From positions 2,542,001-2,606,000 of the forward strand of contig NZ_AP018920.1 of assembly GCF_003945385.1 (NCBI RefSeq): a stretch of 64,000 nucleotides of DNA, given 5' to 3'. Positions 7,760 through 16,575 of this stretch are shown piece by piece. The number at the start of each line of letters is the position of its first letter. The first letter of the stretch is position 1. Under the pieces are notes generated by a model that was not told where the DNA came from, did not search any database, and was given only the letters and a program-made list of their open reading frames with translations. Position numbers and translations under genes: made by a program. The stretch is from Pseudonocardia autotrophica (GTDB lineage Bacteria > Actinomycetota > Actinomycetes > Mycobacteriales > Pseudonocardiaceae).

Positions 7760-9139
7760 ATGCTCGCATGGGAGTCGTACGTGGAAGCACAAGCACTACG
7801 CGCGCAGGGATGGACGATCTCCGCGATCGCCCGGCATCTGGGCGTCACACGGGTGACCGTGCGCCGCTATCTGAGCGGCGAACACACGCCGGGGCAGCGG
7901 GCCCGCAGCGTGCCGGATCCGTTCGAGGGGTTCGCCGAGTACTGCCGGCTGCGGCTCGGTGCGGACCCGCATCTGTGGGCGACCACGTTGTTCGACGAGG
8001 TCACCGCGCTGGGCTATGCGGGCTCGTATCCCTCGTTCACGCGCGCGCTGCGCGCCCGGGAGCTGCGCCCGGCCTGCGAGCCGTGTCGGTCGGGCAAGAC
8101 CAGCCAGCGGGCGGTGATCGCCCATCCGCCGGGCGCCGAGACCCAGTGGGACTACCTGGAGCTGACCGACCCGCCCGCGCACTGGGGGTTCGCCGGCAGC
8201 GCGTTCGTGCTGCTCGGGGTGCTGGCGCACTCGAGCCGGTGGCGGGGCTGGATCACCGAGTCGCTCGATCAGCCGCACCTGATCGAAGGCCTCGACCAGG
8301 TCGTCGGCCGTCTCGGCGGGGTGACGCGGCGGTGGCGGTTCGACCGGATGTCCACGGTGTGTCATCCCGGCTCGGGCCGGCTCACGGTCAGCTTCGGACC
8401 GGTGGCGGTGCACTACCGGGTCGGGATCGACATCTGCCCGCCGCGGCACGCCTGGCGCAAGGGCGCGGTGGAGAAGAGCGCGCACGTGATCGCCCAACGC
8501 TGGTGGCGCACCCTGGCCGACGACACCACCCTCGCGGGGGCCCAGGCCGGGCTGGACCGGATCTGCGCCCGCCTCGACGGACGCCGCCGCGCCGACGCCG
8601 ACGGGGGCAAGACGACCGTGGGCGCGCTGGCCGAGGCCGAGCCGTTGCGGGCGGCACCGGCGCCGCTGCCGGCGGTGCTGAGCGTCGAGCGCACCGTGTC
8701 CGAGCAGGCCCTGGTCGCGTTCCGCGGCAACCGCTACTCGATCCCACCCGGGCACACCGGCGAGATCGTGACCGTTCGCCACCAACTCGGCACCCCGGCA
8801 CTGGACATCGCCACCGCACGCGGTGTCGCGCTGGCGCATCACCTGCGGTCCCCGGACGGAGCCGGCGCACTGGTGCGCCTCGACGAACACGTCGACGCCA
8901 TGACCCGGGTGGTGCTCGCCGAGTTCACCGACCGCGCGCCCTGCCCGCGCAAGCACCGCCGCCCACCCACCGCCGACGCCCTGGCCGAAGCGGATCGGAT
9001 CCGCCACGCCCAGGCCGGCCCGGCCAGCGGCGAGCAGGTCGTCATCGACTTCGACGCCTACGCCTCCGGCACCCGCCCGCTGCGCGGACGCGCCCACACC
9101 GGCGAGACCAGCGGACAGGATGGGCGGGAGAGCTCATGA
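7760..9139 (+). CDS. istA: IS21-family transposase IstA
   Basis: The protein has 459 residues. An N-terminal HTH (WTISAIARHLGVTRVTVRRY) is followed by the integrase core, with acidic residues in ETQWDYLE, WRFDRMSTV and the later WRKGAVEKSAHVIAQRWW. A C-terminal beta-barrel region contains FRGNRYSIPPGHTGE. It catalyses cut-and-join transposition as IstA with its helper IstB. The end overlaps istB by ATGA, as usual in this family. No disruption is seen. Confidence 0.92.
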   Translation: MLAWESYVEAQALRAQGWTISAIARHLGVTRVTVRRYLSGEHTPGQRARSVPDPFEGFAEYCRLRLGADPHLWATTLFDEVTALGYAGSYPSFTRALRARELRPACEPCRSGKTSQRAVIAHPPGAETQWDYLELTDPPAHWGFAGSAFVLLGVLAHSSRWRGWITESLDQPHLIEGLDQVVGRLGGVTRRWRFDRMSTVCHPGSGRLTVSFGPVAVHYRVGIDICPPRHAWRKGAVEKSAHVIAQRWWRTLADDTTLAGAQAGLDRICARLDGRRRADADGGKTTVGALAEAEPLRAAPAPLPAVLSVERTVSEQALVAFRGNRYSIPPGHTGEIVTVRHQLGTPALDIATARGVALAHHLRSPDGAGALVRLDEHVDAMTRVVLAEFTDRAPCPRKHRRPPTADALAEADRIRHAQAGPASGEQVVIDFDAYASGTRPLRGRAHTGETSGQDGRESS

Positions 9140-9999
9140 ACACCCACCGGCCCGACCATGCGGTCAACCAGGCTGAACCCGACGGCTCGAGCGAGGCGGC
9201 GACCTATCAGCGGCTGCGCGCTCACCTGGAGGTCCTCAAGCTGGGCACGGCCGCCGAGGCGTTGACCGGGGTGCTCGACGCCGCCCGCGCCGAGCAGCTC
9301 TCGCCCACCGCGGTGATGGAACGGCTGCTCGGGCTCGAGGTCTCCCACGCCGAGGCCCGTCGGTTGGCCGGCAGGTTGCGGTTCGCCTGCCTGCCGCACT
9401 CCTGGACCCTGGACGAGTTCGACTTCGCCGCCCAACCCGGGGTCGACGAGAAACTCGTGCGTGAGCTCGCGGCGCTGCGCTTCCTCGACGACGCCGGCAA
9501 CGTCCTGTTCGTCGGTCCACCCGGCACCGGCAAGACGATGCTCGCGGTCGCACTCGCCCGGGCCGCGGTCGATGCCGGGCACCGGGTCTACTTCACCACC
9601 GCCGCCGAACTGGCCAAACGCTGCCGCAAGGCCGCCTTGGAAGGACGCTGGGCCACCGCGATGCGGTTCTACTGCGGCCCCCGGCTGCTGGTGATCGACG
9701 AGTTCGCCTACTCCCGCACCGCGCCGGACCCGGACGCGAACGCCGCCCTGTTCGAGGTGATCAACCGCCGCTATCTGAAGTCGTCGACGATCGTGACCAG
9801 CCACGCCGGAGTGGCCAGCTGGGGTGACCGGCTGGCCGACCCGATGCTGGCCGCCGCGCTGCTCGACCGGCTGCTGCACCGGGGCATCGTCGTCGCCATC
9901 GACGGGCCCTCCTACCGGATGCGGGCCCACCAGCAACGCAGTAACCAACTCCGGCTGGCGCTCGGCGAGCACGACCCGACCGGGCAGGGCCGATCATGA
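9136..9999 (+). CDS. istB: IS21-family helper ATPase IstB
   Basis: The protein has 287 residues and belongs to the AAA+ ATPases that remodel target DNA for IstA. Walker A is VGPPGTGKTMLA (about 126-137) and Walker B is RLLVIDEFAYSR. The downstream sensor region has STIVTSHAGVASWGDRLADP and the DRLLHRGIVVAIDGPSYRMR tail. The ATG at 9136 overlaps the istA stop. The frame is open far upstream inside istA, but that part is a shadow. The end overlaps the third gene by ATGA. Confidence 0.92.
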   Translation: MNTHRPDHAVNQAEPDGSSEAATYQRLRAHLEVLKLGTAAEALTGVLDAARAEQLSPTAVMERLLGLEVSHAEARRLAGRLRFACLPHSWTLDEFDFAAQPGVDEKLVRELAALRFLDDAGNVLFVGPPGTGKTMLAVALARAAVDAGHRVYFTTAAELAKRCRKAALEGRWATAMRFYCGPRLLVIDEFAYSRTAPDPDANAALFEVINRRYLKSSTIVTSHAGVASWGDRLADPMLAAALLDRLLHRGIVVAIDGPSYRMRAHQQRSNQLRLALGEHDPTGQGRS

Positions 10000-10391
10000 C
10001 CATCCTGGGCGAGCACCCCTGCCCGGCCTGCGGCCGGCAGGTCACCGTGACCCGACGCAACCCCAACCGCCGGTTCTGCTCCTCGCGCTGTCGAGCCGCG
10101 CATCACCGCGACCACCCGCACACCGCCCCGGACGTCGTCCCGGACGCCGTTCCCGGCTCGTTCAACACCGCGAACGCCGTCACGCGCGATGCCCTCACCA
10201 GCCCGAACGGCGACCACGCCGTTCCCGACGCCGTCCCGAACGCCGTCCCACCCGGGCACGCCGTTCCCGCCGCGAACGGCGTCCAACGCTGCCCGCACTG
10301 CCGCACCGAGCTGGCCGTCATCACCGTCGTCGTCCCCGCCGGCGCCGCCCACATCCGCACCCCGGAGGTGACCCACATGACCCCGACCTGA
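9996..10391 (+). CDS. IS21-borne small zinc-ribbon protein
   Basis: The product has 131 residues. The N-terminus has CPACGRQV and CSSRCRAAHHR, a zinc-ribbon of the kind seen in DNA-binding adaptors. The C-terminus has CPHCRTEL. The middle is a Pro/Val/Ala-rich stretch with repeated DAVP and NAV units. It lies inside the right terminal repeat of the IS and its start codon overlaps the istB stop, so it is made with the transposition proteins. Canonical IS21 elements have only istA and istB. Its role (target choice, regulation) is unknown. Confidence 0.7.
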   Translation: MTILGEHPCPACGRQVTVTRRNPNRRFCSSRCRAAHHRDHPHTAPDVVPDAVPGSFNTANAVTRDALTSPNGDHAVPDAVPNAVPPGHAVPAANGVQRCPHCRTELAVITVVVPAGAAHIRTPEVTHMTPT

Positions 10392-10449
10392 CCACTACTC
10401 TGGCCGCGCCAGGGTGGTCACTTCCACCGATCAGAACTGGTCATTTTCG

Positions 10450-10805
10450 CTGAGCGCCAGCAGCCGCGGGGGGCGTTCACTGCGGCGCGGGCTGCGGCGG
10501 ACTCGCAGGTGCCGGTGTCCACGATCGCGTTCGGCACCGTGTACGGCTCGATCGACCTCGACGGAGAGCAGATCCCGGTTGCTGTGGATGAGCCCTCGAT
10601 GCGCGAGGTGGCCCGGCTGGCCGGGGGTGAGTCGTTCAGCGCGACCAGCGAGGGCGAGCTGCGCAACGTCTACGCCGCGTTGGGCGAGGAGATCGGTTAT
10701 GAGACCAAGCAGGTCGACGTGAGCAAGCCGTGGCTGGCCGGCGGCACGCTGGCCACGATGGCGGGGCTGGGCTCGGCGTTCGCGTTCGGCCGTCGCATCC
10801 CCTGA
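10450..10805 (+). pseudogene. C-terminal fragment of a VWA-domain membrane protein
   Basis: From the IS21 end a frame continues without a start (AFTAARAAADSQVPVSTIAF) to the stop at 10805. It resembles the end of actinobacterial BatA-like VWA proteins: the last strands of the VWA fold with VSTIAFGTVYGSIDLDGEQI, then EVARLAGG and LRNVYAALGEEIGYE, then one membrane helix (about 20 residues) and a short basic tail. The metal-binding MIDAS part and the N-terminus are missing. A GTG at 10509 could restart translation but would give an inactive piece. Confidence 0.7.
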
Positions 10806-10878
10806 CCTCCTGCCTGCTGCGACGGAAGCGGGCCGCCGGCCGGGGTAGATATGCCGGACCGGCCTGCCCCTCGGGTGG

Positions 10879-11940
10879 TCAGAGCCAGTCGCGGCGCCGG
10901 AAGCTCCAGAACAACCCGGCGCAGGTGAGCACCATCAGGGTGAGCGCGAACGGGTAGCCGACGGCCCAGCTCAGCTCGGGCATGTGGTCGAAGTTCATCC
11001 CGTAGATCGTGCCGATCAGGGTCGGGGCGAACAGGATCGCCGCCCACGCGGAGATCTTCTTGACCTCCAGGTTCTGGGCCAGCGCTGCTTCGGTGAGGAC
11101 CTTCATCTCCGAGTTCTGGGCCAGCGCGGCCTCGGTGAGGTTCTTCATCTCCTCGTTCTGCTGCTGGGCGACCAGGGTGGCGTTGACGCTGAGCACCGCC
11201 TGCAGGAATTGCCGGAACCCGTCGAGCCGCTCGATCACCTGCACCAGGTGGTCCTGGACGTCGCGCAGGTTGCGTTGCAGCTCCTCGTTGGTGCCGTACT
11301 TGCCGAACCCGGCACTGAGCCCGTTGAGCACCGCGGCCAGCGGGCGCGCCGCCCGCTGGAACTCCACGACCTGACGGGAGAGCTCGTAGATCCGCTGCGA
11401 CACCTCGGGAACCCGGGCGAAGACCTGGGTCTCGATCTCCTCGATGTCGGTCTCCAGGCCGTTGACCACCGGGGCGTAGTCGTCGACGACCCGGTCGAGG
11501 ATGGCGTAGAGCACCGCCTCGGGGCGCTGGCGCAACAGCGCGGGGTCCTGCTCCATACGGGTACGGACGCCGTGCAGGTCCGGGGCCTCGCCGTGGCGGA
11601 CGGTGAGCACGAAGTCCGGTCCGACGAACACGTGGACCTCGCCGAACTTGACCTCCTCCACCGCGTCGAGGTACCGCGCGGCGCGCAGCACCACGAACAG
11701 GGTGTCTCCGTAGCGTTCCAGCTTGGGCCGCTGATGGGCCTGCACGGCGTCCTCGACGGCCAGCGGGTGCAGGTCGAACTCCTTAGCCAACGATGTGAAC
11801 TCGTCCTGCTCGGGTCGGTAGAGCCCGATCCAGGCCAGCCTGCCGTCGCAGTCGTTGAGCAGCCGGTAGGTATCCGCCAATGACTGCGGCTGGGTCAGCC
11901 GCTTCCCGGCGCCGTACACCGCGTTGTCGATGATTGCCAC
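10879..11940 (-). CDS. corA: CorA-family magnesium/divalent cation channel with stalk duplication
   Basis: The protein has 353 residues: a large cytoplasmic N-terminal domain, a long stalk helix and two C-terminal membrane helices with the signature YGMNFDHMPEL. It should form a pentameric Mg2+ channel. Just before the first membrane helix the stalk carries a direct duplication of 14 residues (LTEAALAQNSEMKV and LTEAALAQNLEVKK). Fourteen residues are two heptads, so helix register is kept. The GTG at 11940 was chosen because GGAGG lies 7 nt upstream; the frame is open to 11973. Confidence 0.9.
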   Translation of the reverse strand: MAIIDNAVYGAGKRLTQPQSLADTYRLLNDCDGRLAWIGLYRPEQDEFTSLAKEFDLHPLAVEDAVQAHQRPKLERYGDTLFVVLRAARYLDAVEEVKFGEVHVFVGPDFVLTVRHGEAPDLHGVRTRMEQDPALLRQRPEAVLYAILDRVVDDYAPVVNGLETDIEEIETQVFARVPEVSQRIYELSRQVVEFQRAARPLAAVLNGLSAGFGKYGTNEELQRNLRDVQDHLVQVIERLDGFRQFLQAVLSVNATLVAQQQNEEMKNLTEAALAQNSEMKVLTEAALAQNLEVKKISAWAAILFAPTLIGTIYGMNFDHMPELSWAVGYPFALTLMVLTCAGLFWSFRRRDWL

Positions 11941-12235
11941 CACACGACCTCCTCGTCGGAGGGGTGCGCACACACAGGGCGGGTACCGCCGAGGGCGGCA
12001 CCGTCACCAGCCCGGATTCAGCGGCCCACCGGGTGGCCCGCGCGCGGGGAAGGCGAGGTGAGGACCGCGAGGTGAGCCGGCTGAGCCGGGCTCGGACTGT
12101 CACCGGCCATGTGCCGCTCACCCACCTTCCCCGTCTCGTCCGGTCCGCCAGCTGCGAGCCGTCGGTGATCGTAGACCGGCACCGTGTCGGAACCGCGTCA
12201 AGGCCGCGGGCTGTGCGGCGCTCGACGGTTCGGAT

Positions 12236-12478
12236 CTACGTGCTTGCCGCGCGGATACGCACGTCGCTGGTCAGGTTCCGGGCCTCCTCGGCGATCACCA
12301 CGAGTACGCAGGGCCACCGCGACGGCGAACCCCCACACCCTGTGCAACGACCGTCCGGCGTTGGTCGGTGAGCGGTCAGCAGCCGTTCGGCGGCGCCGTC
12401 GTTGCGCGCGAGCAGCAAGGCGGCCTCGGTGATGCAGCCGTGCTCACGCGGTCCGAACGGTGGCGTGGTGGGAGTCAT
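12236..12478 (-). CDS. small hypothetical protein with Cys-rich motif
   Basis: The product has 80 residues starting at the ATG at 12478. The segment LLTAHRPTPDGRCTGCGG and WPCVLVVIAEEAR resembles small actinobacterial proteins in which HxPDxxGxCxxC ... WPC forms a probable metal site. It is divergent from the XRE/TPR regulator, 131 bp apart, an arrangement often seen for such small proteins. No function is known to me. The frame continues upstream to 12616, but that part lies over the regulator promoter. Confidence 0.5.
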   Translation of the reverse strand: MTPTTPPFGPREHGCITEAALLLARNDGAAERLLTAHRPTPDGRCTGCGGSPSRWPCVLVVIAEEARNLTSDVRIRAAST

Positions 12479-12609
12479 CGGTGGCCGATCTGTCGAGGTA
12501 GTCCCACTATCGACGCCGTCCACGGCCTTAAACAGGCCGTGCAAGGGACATCTAGCGGACTTTCTAACGTAGACTGGCGACCTCGATGCCGTAGCCGACG
12601 GAGGTGTCC

Positions 12610-13869
12610 GTGCCACGCCCGACGGGGAACCGGATGCTCAAGGCCGCGCGCCTGGCGAGCGGGTTCGGCTCGCAGGAAGGTCTTGCCGCCGCGCTCACCG
12701 CCGCAGCCGACGAGCTCGGGCTGCGTGGTGTCAGCATCGGGCCGCGGCAAGTGCGCCGGTGGGAGTCCGCTGATCCGCCGTGGCCGCAGCCACACCACCA
12801 GCAGATCCTCACGCACGTACTCGGTCTGCGGATGGATGAACTGGGCTTCGTCGCGCCATGGTCGGAGGGGGAACCGCCACCCGACAGGCGTCGACCGGCC
12901 CCACCACGACGTCCGACGGCTGCCGGGTCGCGGCAGCGGCCGACCCATCCATCGTCGGTTGCCTCGGATTACGTGGCCGTCACGGTGGCCCATCGCCGGC
13001 TGTACTGGTCGGTGGATCCGGCACATCTGCTCGCGTCGGTGCAGGAGCAGGTCGGGCTGGGGGCGCTGCTGCTGCGCGAGACCGACGGCACGGTGCGCGA
13101 CAGGATCGCCGGCGCGCTCGCCGAGTCGGCGTTGCTCGCGGGCCGTATCGAGTTCTTCGACCTGCGCCGCCCTGACGCTGCGGCGGAGACGTTCACATGT
13201 GCACTCCAGTTCGCGGGCGAGGCCGACGACCAGCTGCTCGGCGCGGCGATCCTGGCCCACGCCGCCTTCGTGCCCGGCTGGGCGGGGGACCGCGAAGGGG
13301 CAACGGAACGCCTGGCGGCGGCCCGGGCATATGCGCGGCGAGGTTCCGCTCCCGCCTTCATGCGGGCCTGGATCGACGCCGTCGAAGCGGAGTGTGCGTG
13401 CCGGTGCGGCGACGCGAATGCGGCGCTCGGGCTCATCAGCCGGGCCGAAGCCGAGCTGGCTGCAGACGACGACCAGCAGCCGGTGCCGGACTGGATGAAC
13501 TGGTTCACCCCAGTCCGGCTGGCGGCGTTCAAGGGCAACACCGAGCTGGCTGCTGGGCAGGTCAAGCGGGCGCGGGTGACTCTGAGCGCCGTACTCGACA
13601 CGCTTCCCGCGACCGACGTGAAGCAGCGATCGGTCGTCCTCGGCGATCTGGCCGCCGTCGCCGTGGCTGCCGGCGATGTCGAGGAGGCCTGTCGCCTTGC
13701 GGAAGCGGCGTTGGGCGAACTGTCGCGCACCTGGTACGCGACCGGGATGGACCGCGTCCGGGACGTCCGGCGATCGTTGCGCCAGTGGCAGGACCAGGCG
13801 TGTGTGCGGTCGCTGGACGACCGGCTCTACGGCTGGGCCACGACGCTCAACGCGATCTCGCTCCGATGA
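12610..13869 (+). CDS. XRE-type regulator with TPR-like C-terminal domain
   Basis: The protein has about 419 residues. Residues about 5-80 hold a helix-turn-helix of the actinobacterial XRE type (ISIGPRQVRRWE-like SIGPRQVRRWESADPPWPQP). A proline-rich linker (about 90-115) joins it to about 300 residues of helical repeats typical of TPR sensor domains. GTG at 12610 was chosen because GGAGG lies just upstream; another GTG at 12604 overlaps that site. Its 3' end overlaps the convergent HAD gene by 23 bp. Similar regulator-HAD pairs occur in actinomycetes, so they may act together (inference). Confidence 0.7.
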   Translation: MPRPTGNRMLKAARLASGFGSQEGLAAALTAAADELGLRGVSIGPRQVRRWESADPPWPQPHHQQILTHVLGLRMDELGFVAPWSEGEPPPDRRRPAPPRRPTAAGSRQRPTHPSSVASDYVAVTVAHRRLYWSVDPAHLLASVQEQVGLGALLLRETDGTVRDRIAGALAESALLAGRIEFFDLRRPDAAAETFTCALQFAGEADDQLLGAAILAHAAFVPGWAGDREGATERLAAARAYARRGSAPAFMRAWIDAVEAECACRCGDANAALGLISRAEAELAADDDQQPVPDWMNWFTPVRLAAFKGNTELAAGQVKRARVTLSAVLDTLPATDVKQRSVVLGDLAAVAVAAGDVEEACRLAEAALGELSRTWYATGMDRVRDVRRSLRQWQDQACVRSLDDRLYGWATTLNAISLR

Positions 13870-14506
13870 GGACGGGCAGTTCGGCCAGGCTGCTTATGCG
13901 CAGGGTCGGTACGCGGTCGGCGTCCGGGTCCTGCTGCTGGATCACGCCCCACGGGCCGCGGCGGATCAGCGCGGTACGCAGGCCACGCCCGGCGGCCGGC
14001 CGGATGTCGTTGTCGAGCCGGTCACCGACGTAGAGGATCCGGTTGGCCCCACAGGGAGCGGCCGCGATCACCTGGTCGAAGAACGCCGGGTCCGGTTTCG
14101 ACACGCCCCAGTCGTCAGAGGTGGCGATCATGTCGGTGGGGAGGTTCAGGGACCTGAGGATCCCGCCGGCACGCACGGTCTGGTTTCCGGCGATGCCCAC
14201 CCAACAGCCGGCCGCGCGCAGCGCTGTCAAGGAGGGCCGCACGTCGGGATACAGGTCTTCCTCGCCGAACGACTCGGGCATGCCCGCCTCCGCGCGAGCC
14301 TGCCGCTGCTCAGCGAGGTCGAACCCCGGCGCGAAGACCTGGAAGGTCTCCCGGTAGTCCAGTCCCCGGGCGATCACCGAGCCGAACACCGCGGCGAACG
14401 TGTGTCGCGGGACGCCGAGCCAGTCGGCCCACGTCCCGTACTCGCGGCTCTCATCGACAAGGCACTCGCCGACGTCGAACACGACGGCCTCGATCGGGTC
14501 GATCAC
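13847..14506 (-). CDS. HAD-superfamily hydrolase
   Basis: The protein has 219 residues. HAD motif I is VVFDVGECLVDE, with D as nucleophile and a Glu at the second acidic position (DVGE instead of the usual DxD). Motif II is GIAGNQT, and motif III/IV is SKPDPAFF and ILYVGDRLDNDI. It should be a cytosolic phosphatase of the YjjG/GPH type; the DxE pattern could instead mean a dehalogenase- or phosphonatase-like branch. The GTG at 14506 starts directly at the fold (VIDPIEAVVFD); the frame open to 14929 is not protein-like. Confidence 0.8.
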   Translation of the reverse strand: MIDPIEAVVFDVGECLVDESREYGTWADWLGVPRHTFAAVFGSVIARGLDYRETFQVFAPGFDLAEQRQARAEAGMPESFGEEDLYPDVRPSLTALRAAGCWVGIAGNQTVRAGGILRSLNLPTDMIATSDDWGVSKPDPAFFDQVIAAAPCGANRILYVGDRLDNDIRPAAGRGLRTALIRRGPWGVIQQQDPDADRVPTLRISSLAELPVLIGARSR

Positions 14507-14740
14507 TGCGCGGTCCTGTCGAGGAAGACCGGCCTCACGAAGCCGACCCGTGCCGTCGATTCCCTGCGCTTGCGCCACGCGGATGTTCTCCTGCCCCTTG
14601 CAGTCGCCGGACGAGACGAACCTACATTCGAGGTGGCCACGGTGGGTGGGTGGACGTGATCGAGCAGGCTGGCTGCGCTCGGAACCGGCTCTCGCCGGTG
14701 GATAGGTTTGGCACTGTTCGGATGCAGGGAGGGGTACGGC

Positions 14741-15218
14741 ATGGCTGTCGTCGGCGTGACCGGCCATTCGAATCTGACAGGCGGATCGATCGATCTCGTG
14801 CGGCGCGAGCTGATCGACCTGCTCCGGTCCCGCGTGAAGGACCTGGTCGGGTTGACCTGCCTCGCCGGGGCGCCGACCAGGCGTTCGCCGATGCGGTCCT
14901 GGAACTCGGCGGGCTCTCGAAGTCGTCATCCCGGCGAGCGACTACTTCACCGGGATCTCCGATCCGGCCAGCCGGGAGCGTTGCGAGGCGTACCTCGACG
15001 CGGCCGCGTCGACGGTGACGATGCCTCACGAAAGGTCCGGTCCGGCGGCCTACCTCGCCGCCAGCCAGCACCTCATCGACCGCTGCGACCTGCTCCTCGC
15101 CGTCTGGGATGGCTCGCCGGCAACCAGCAGCGGCGGCACGGCAGACGCCGTGGCCTATGCCCGTGACCGCGGACGCTCGATCGAAGTCGTGTGGCCGGAA
15201 GGCACACGACGTTCGTGA
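14741..15218 (+). pseudogene. small conserved actinobacterial nucleotide-sugar-like enzyme, two frameshifts
   Basis: The start (ATG at 14741 after GGAGGG) reads MAVVGVTGHSNLTGGSIDLV, then the homologous protein shifts frame near 14870 (GADQAFADAVLELGG in another frame) and again near 14925 (LEVVIPASDYFTGI in the third frame), ending with LLLAVWDGSPATSSGGTADA. The pieces join into one protein of about 158 residues of a family I know only as conserved, with a fold like nucleoside deoxyribosyltransferase/TIR-type Rossmann proteins (uncertain). The two lost or gained bases could be real decay or sequencing errors. Confidence 0.6.
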
Positions 15219-15588
15219 GCGAGTGGACGTTGTCCCGTCCGCTGCGCGCCACTTCCGGCCTGGCCCGGCCATCCAGGGGCACCGCGCCTGGCGCTGCGCA
15301 CGGCCCCCCGCTGGTCGGGTCAGCGGCGCAGAAGCACGACCACCAGGCCCGCGCGTCGTAAGCGTCGTGCCAGGAGCAGCATCGCCACACCGGCGGCGAG
15401 GTACGCCAGAGGCAGAACGACCCAGATGCTCTCGTTCGACCTGTCGCGCGCCGGCCACACGACCCCGGACGGGCCCCGACCGAACCGCTCGGTGAGCTCG
15501 TCGCGGGTGAATGTCGTCGGCGTGTCCTCAGGTGGTCCCCCCGTTGCGACAACGCTCACGCGAACGGCGTCGACGGGGAGTTCGAGTG

Positions 15589-15591
15589 AGT
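15589..15591 (+). repeat. 3-bp target-site duplication (left copy)
   Basis: AGT at 15589-15591 and again at 16576-16578 flank the IS exactly. Deleting the IS and one AGT restores the reading frame of the split lipoprotein gene, which supports both the ends and the duplication. Confidence 0.7.
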
Positions 15592-16575
15592 GAACCTTTC
15601 CCAGTAGCGAGTTGATCAGGTTGTTCGGTCATGATCGTGATGAAGCAGGACCAGCGCCGCCGCGGTGATTGCGCCGATCCGCCAGGGACACAGGGTGACC
15701 CGACGCAGGGCGCGGAAGGTCGTCTTGAGCAGCGAGTTCCCACGCTCGGCCAGGGCTCGGGTAGCGGAGTGCAGCATGTTGTAGGCGCGCTGGTCCACGG
15801 GCAGCCCACCTCCGGCCGGGGCTTTGAACGGGCAGGTCAGCCGGGTGTTCTCGCCCTCGTAGCCGAGGTCGGCGAGCACGACGTGGGTCTGGTCGGTCCA
15901 GTCGTGGAGGGTGTCGAGGAGTCCGTCGTGGGTGCGGGCGCAGGTGGTGTCGTGCTCCCGGCCTGGCCGGACCTGCGAGGTCCACAGTGGCCACCCGTCG
16001 GGTGCGGTGAGGGCCTGGATGTTGCCGCCGTGGTGGCGGTGTTTTCCTGACCACCAGAGATCGACCCGGACGTTCGGTCCGAGGGCCCTGGATCGGTCGG
16101 TGCGGATCAGGGTGCCGTCGAGATGAACGTGGGTGTATCCGGCCGCTCGTGCGGCCAGCAGTGCCCCGTGTAGCCCGGGCGCGGCGGCGGCCAGCACGTC
16201 GATCCCTTCGTGCAGGTAGCGGTAGGTCGTGGAACTCGAAAGCTGGTTGTCTGCGGCGAGTTGAGCGACGCGGGTGGCGTCGAGGAACCAGCGCAGCACC
16301 AGCACCGCTTGGCGGTAGCAGCCCAGCGCACGACGTCCCCGGCGGGTGCCTCGTCGTGCGCGTTCGCCGGCCAGTAGCTGGGACACGAACGCGGCGGTGG
16401 GCTCCCCGATCGGGAGCACGGCGGTGTAGATGACAGGATCGGACACGCGGGACCTCGGTGGTGGAGTCGATCTTTAGGCGGACCGACCTCTTCTACCGGG
16501 GTCCCGCGCCCACGTTGATCATCTCCACGCCCACGGCGTGTCACCAGCAGCTGCTCCCGCTACCGGGAAAGGCTC
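15592..16575 (-). mobile_element. IS5-family (IS427/ISL2-like) insertion sequence, 984 bp
   Basis: The ends are imperfect inverted repeats: GAACCTTTCCCAGTAGCGAG on the left and, read inward from the right, GAGCCTTTCCCGGTAGCGGG. The element encodes one transposase. A 3-bp duplication (AGT) flanks it. The size, single gene and 3-bp duplication fit the small IS5 subgroups. The clean duplication means a recent, simple insertion. Confidence 0.8.
15616..16446 (-). CDS. IS5-family DDE transposase (DDE_Tnp_4-like)
   Basis: The protein has 276 residues. An N-terminal HTH region (LAADNQLSSSTTYRYLHEGI) precedes the DDE core. Acidic residues are in HVHLDGTLIRTD, VVLADLGYEGENTRLTCPF and NMLHSATRALAERGNSLLK. 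The start is the GTG at 16446; the stop is 24 bp from the IS end. It looks intact. Confidence 0.85.
   Translation of the reverse strand: MSDPVIYTAVLPIGEPTAAFVSQLLAGERARRGTRRGRRALGCYRQAVLVLRWFLDATRVAQLAADNQLSSSTTYRYLHEGIDVLAAAAPGLHGALLAARAAGYTHVHLDGTLIRTDRSRALGPNVRVDLWWSGKHRHHGGNIQALTAPDGWPLWTSQVRPGREHDTTCARTHDGLLDTLHDWTDQTHVVLADLGYEGENTRLTCPFKAPAGGGLPVDQRAYNMLHSATRALAERGNSLLKTTFRALRRVTLCPWRIGAITAAALVLLHHDHDRTT

Larger units (their letters stand above)
7628..10449 (+). mobile_element. complete IS21-family insertion sequence with a third gene
   Basis: The left end at 7628 reads TGAAAGTGACCAC and the right end, read inward, CGAAAATGACCAG. Inside both ends a second matching block follows: GTGGAAGTGACCACCCT at about 7651-7667 and its complement at 10411-10427. 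These multiple terminal repeats are typical of IS21. The element contains istA, istB and a third small gene, all overlapping by ATGA. It is flanked by two unrelated gene fragments (IS3 orfB on the left, a VWA gene on the right), so no target duplication can be expected. Confidence 0.85.

Noticed and set aside
7628..7792. N-terminal extension of the minus-strand IS3 transposase frame
   Set aside because: It reads through the IS21 left end and is not transposase sequence.
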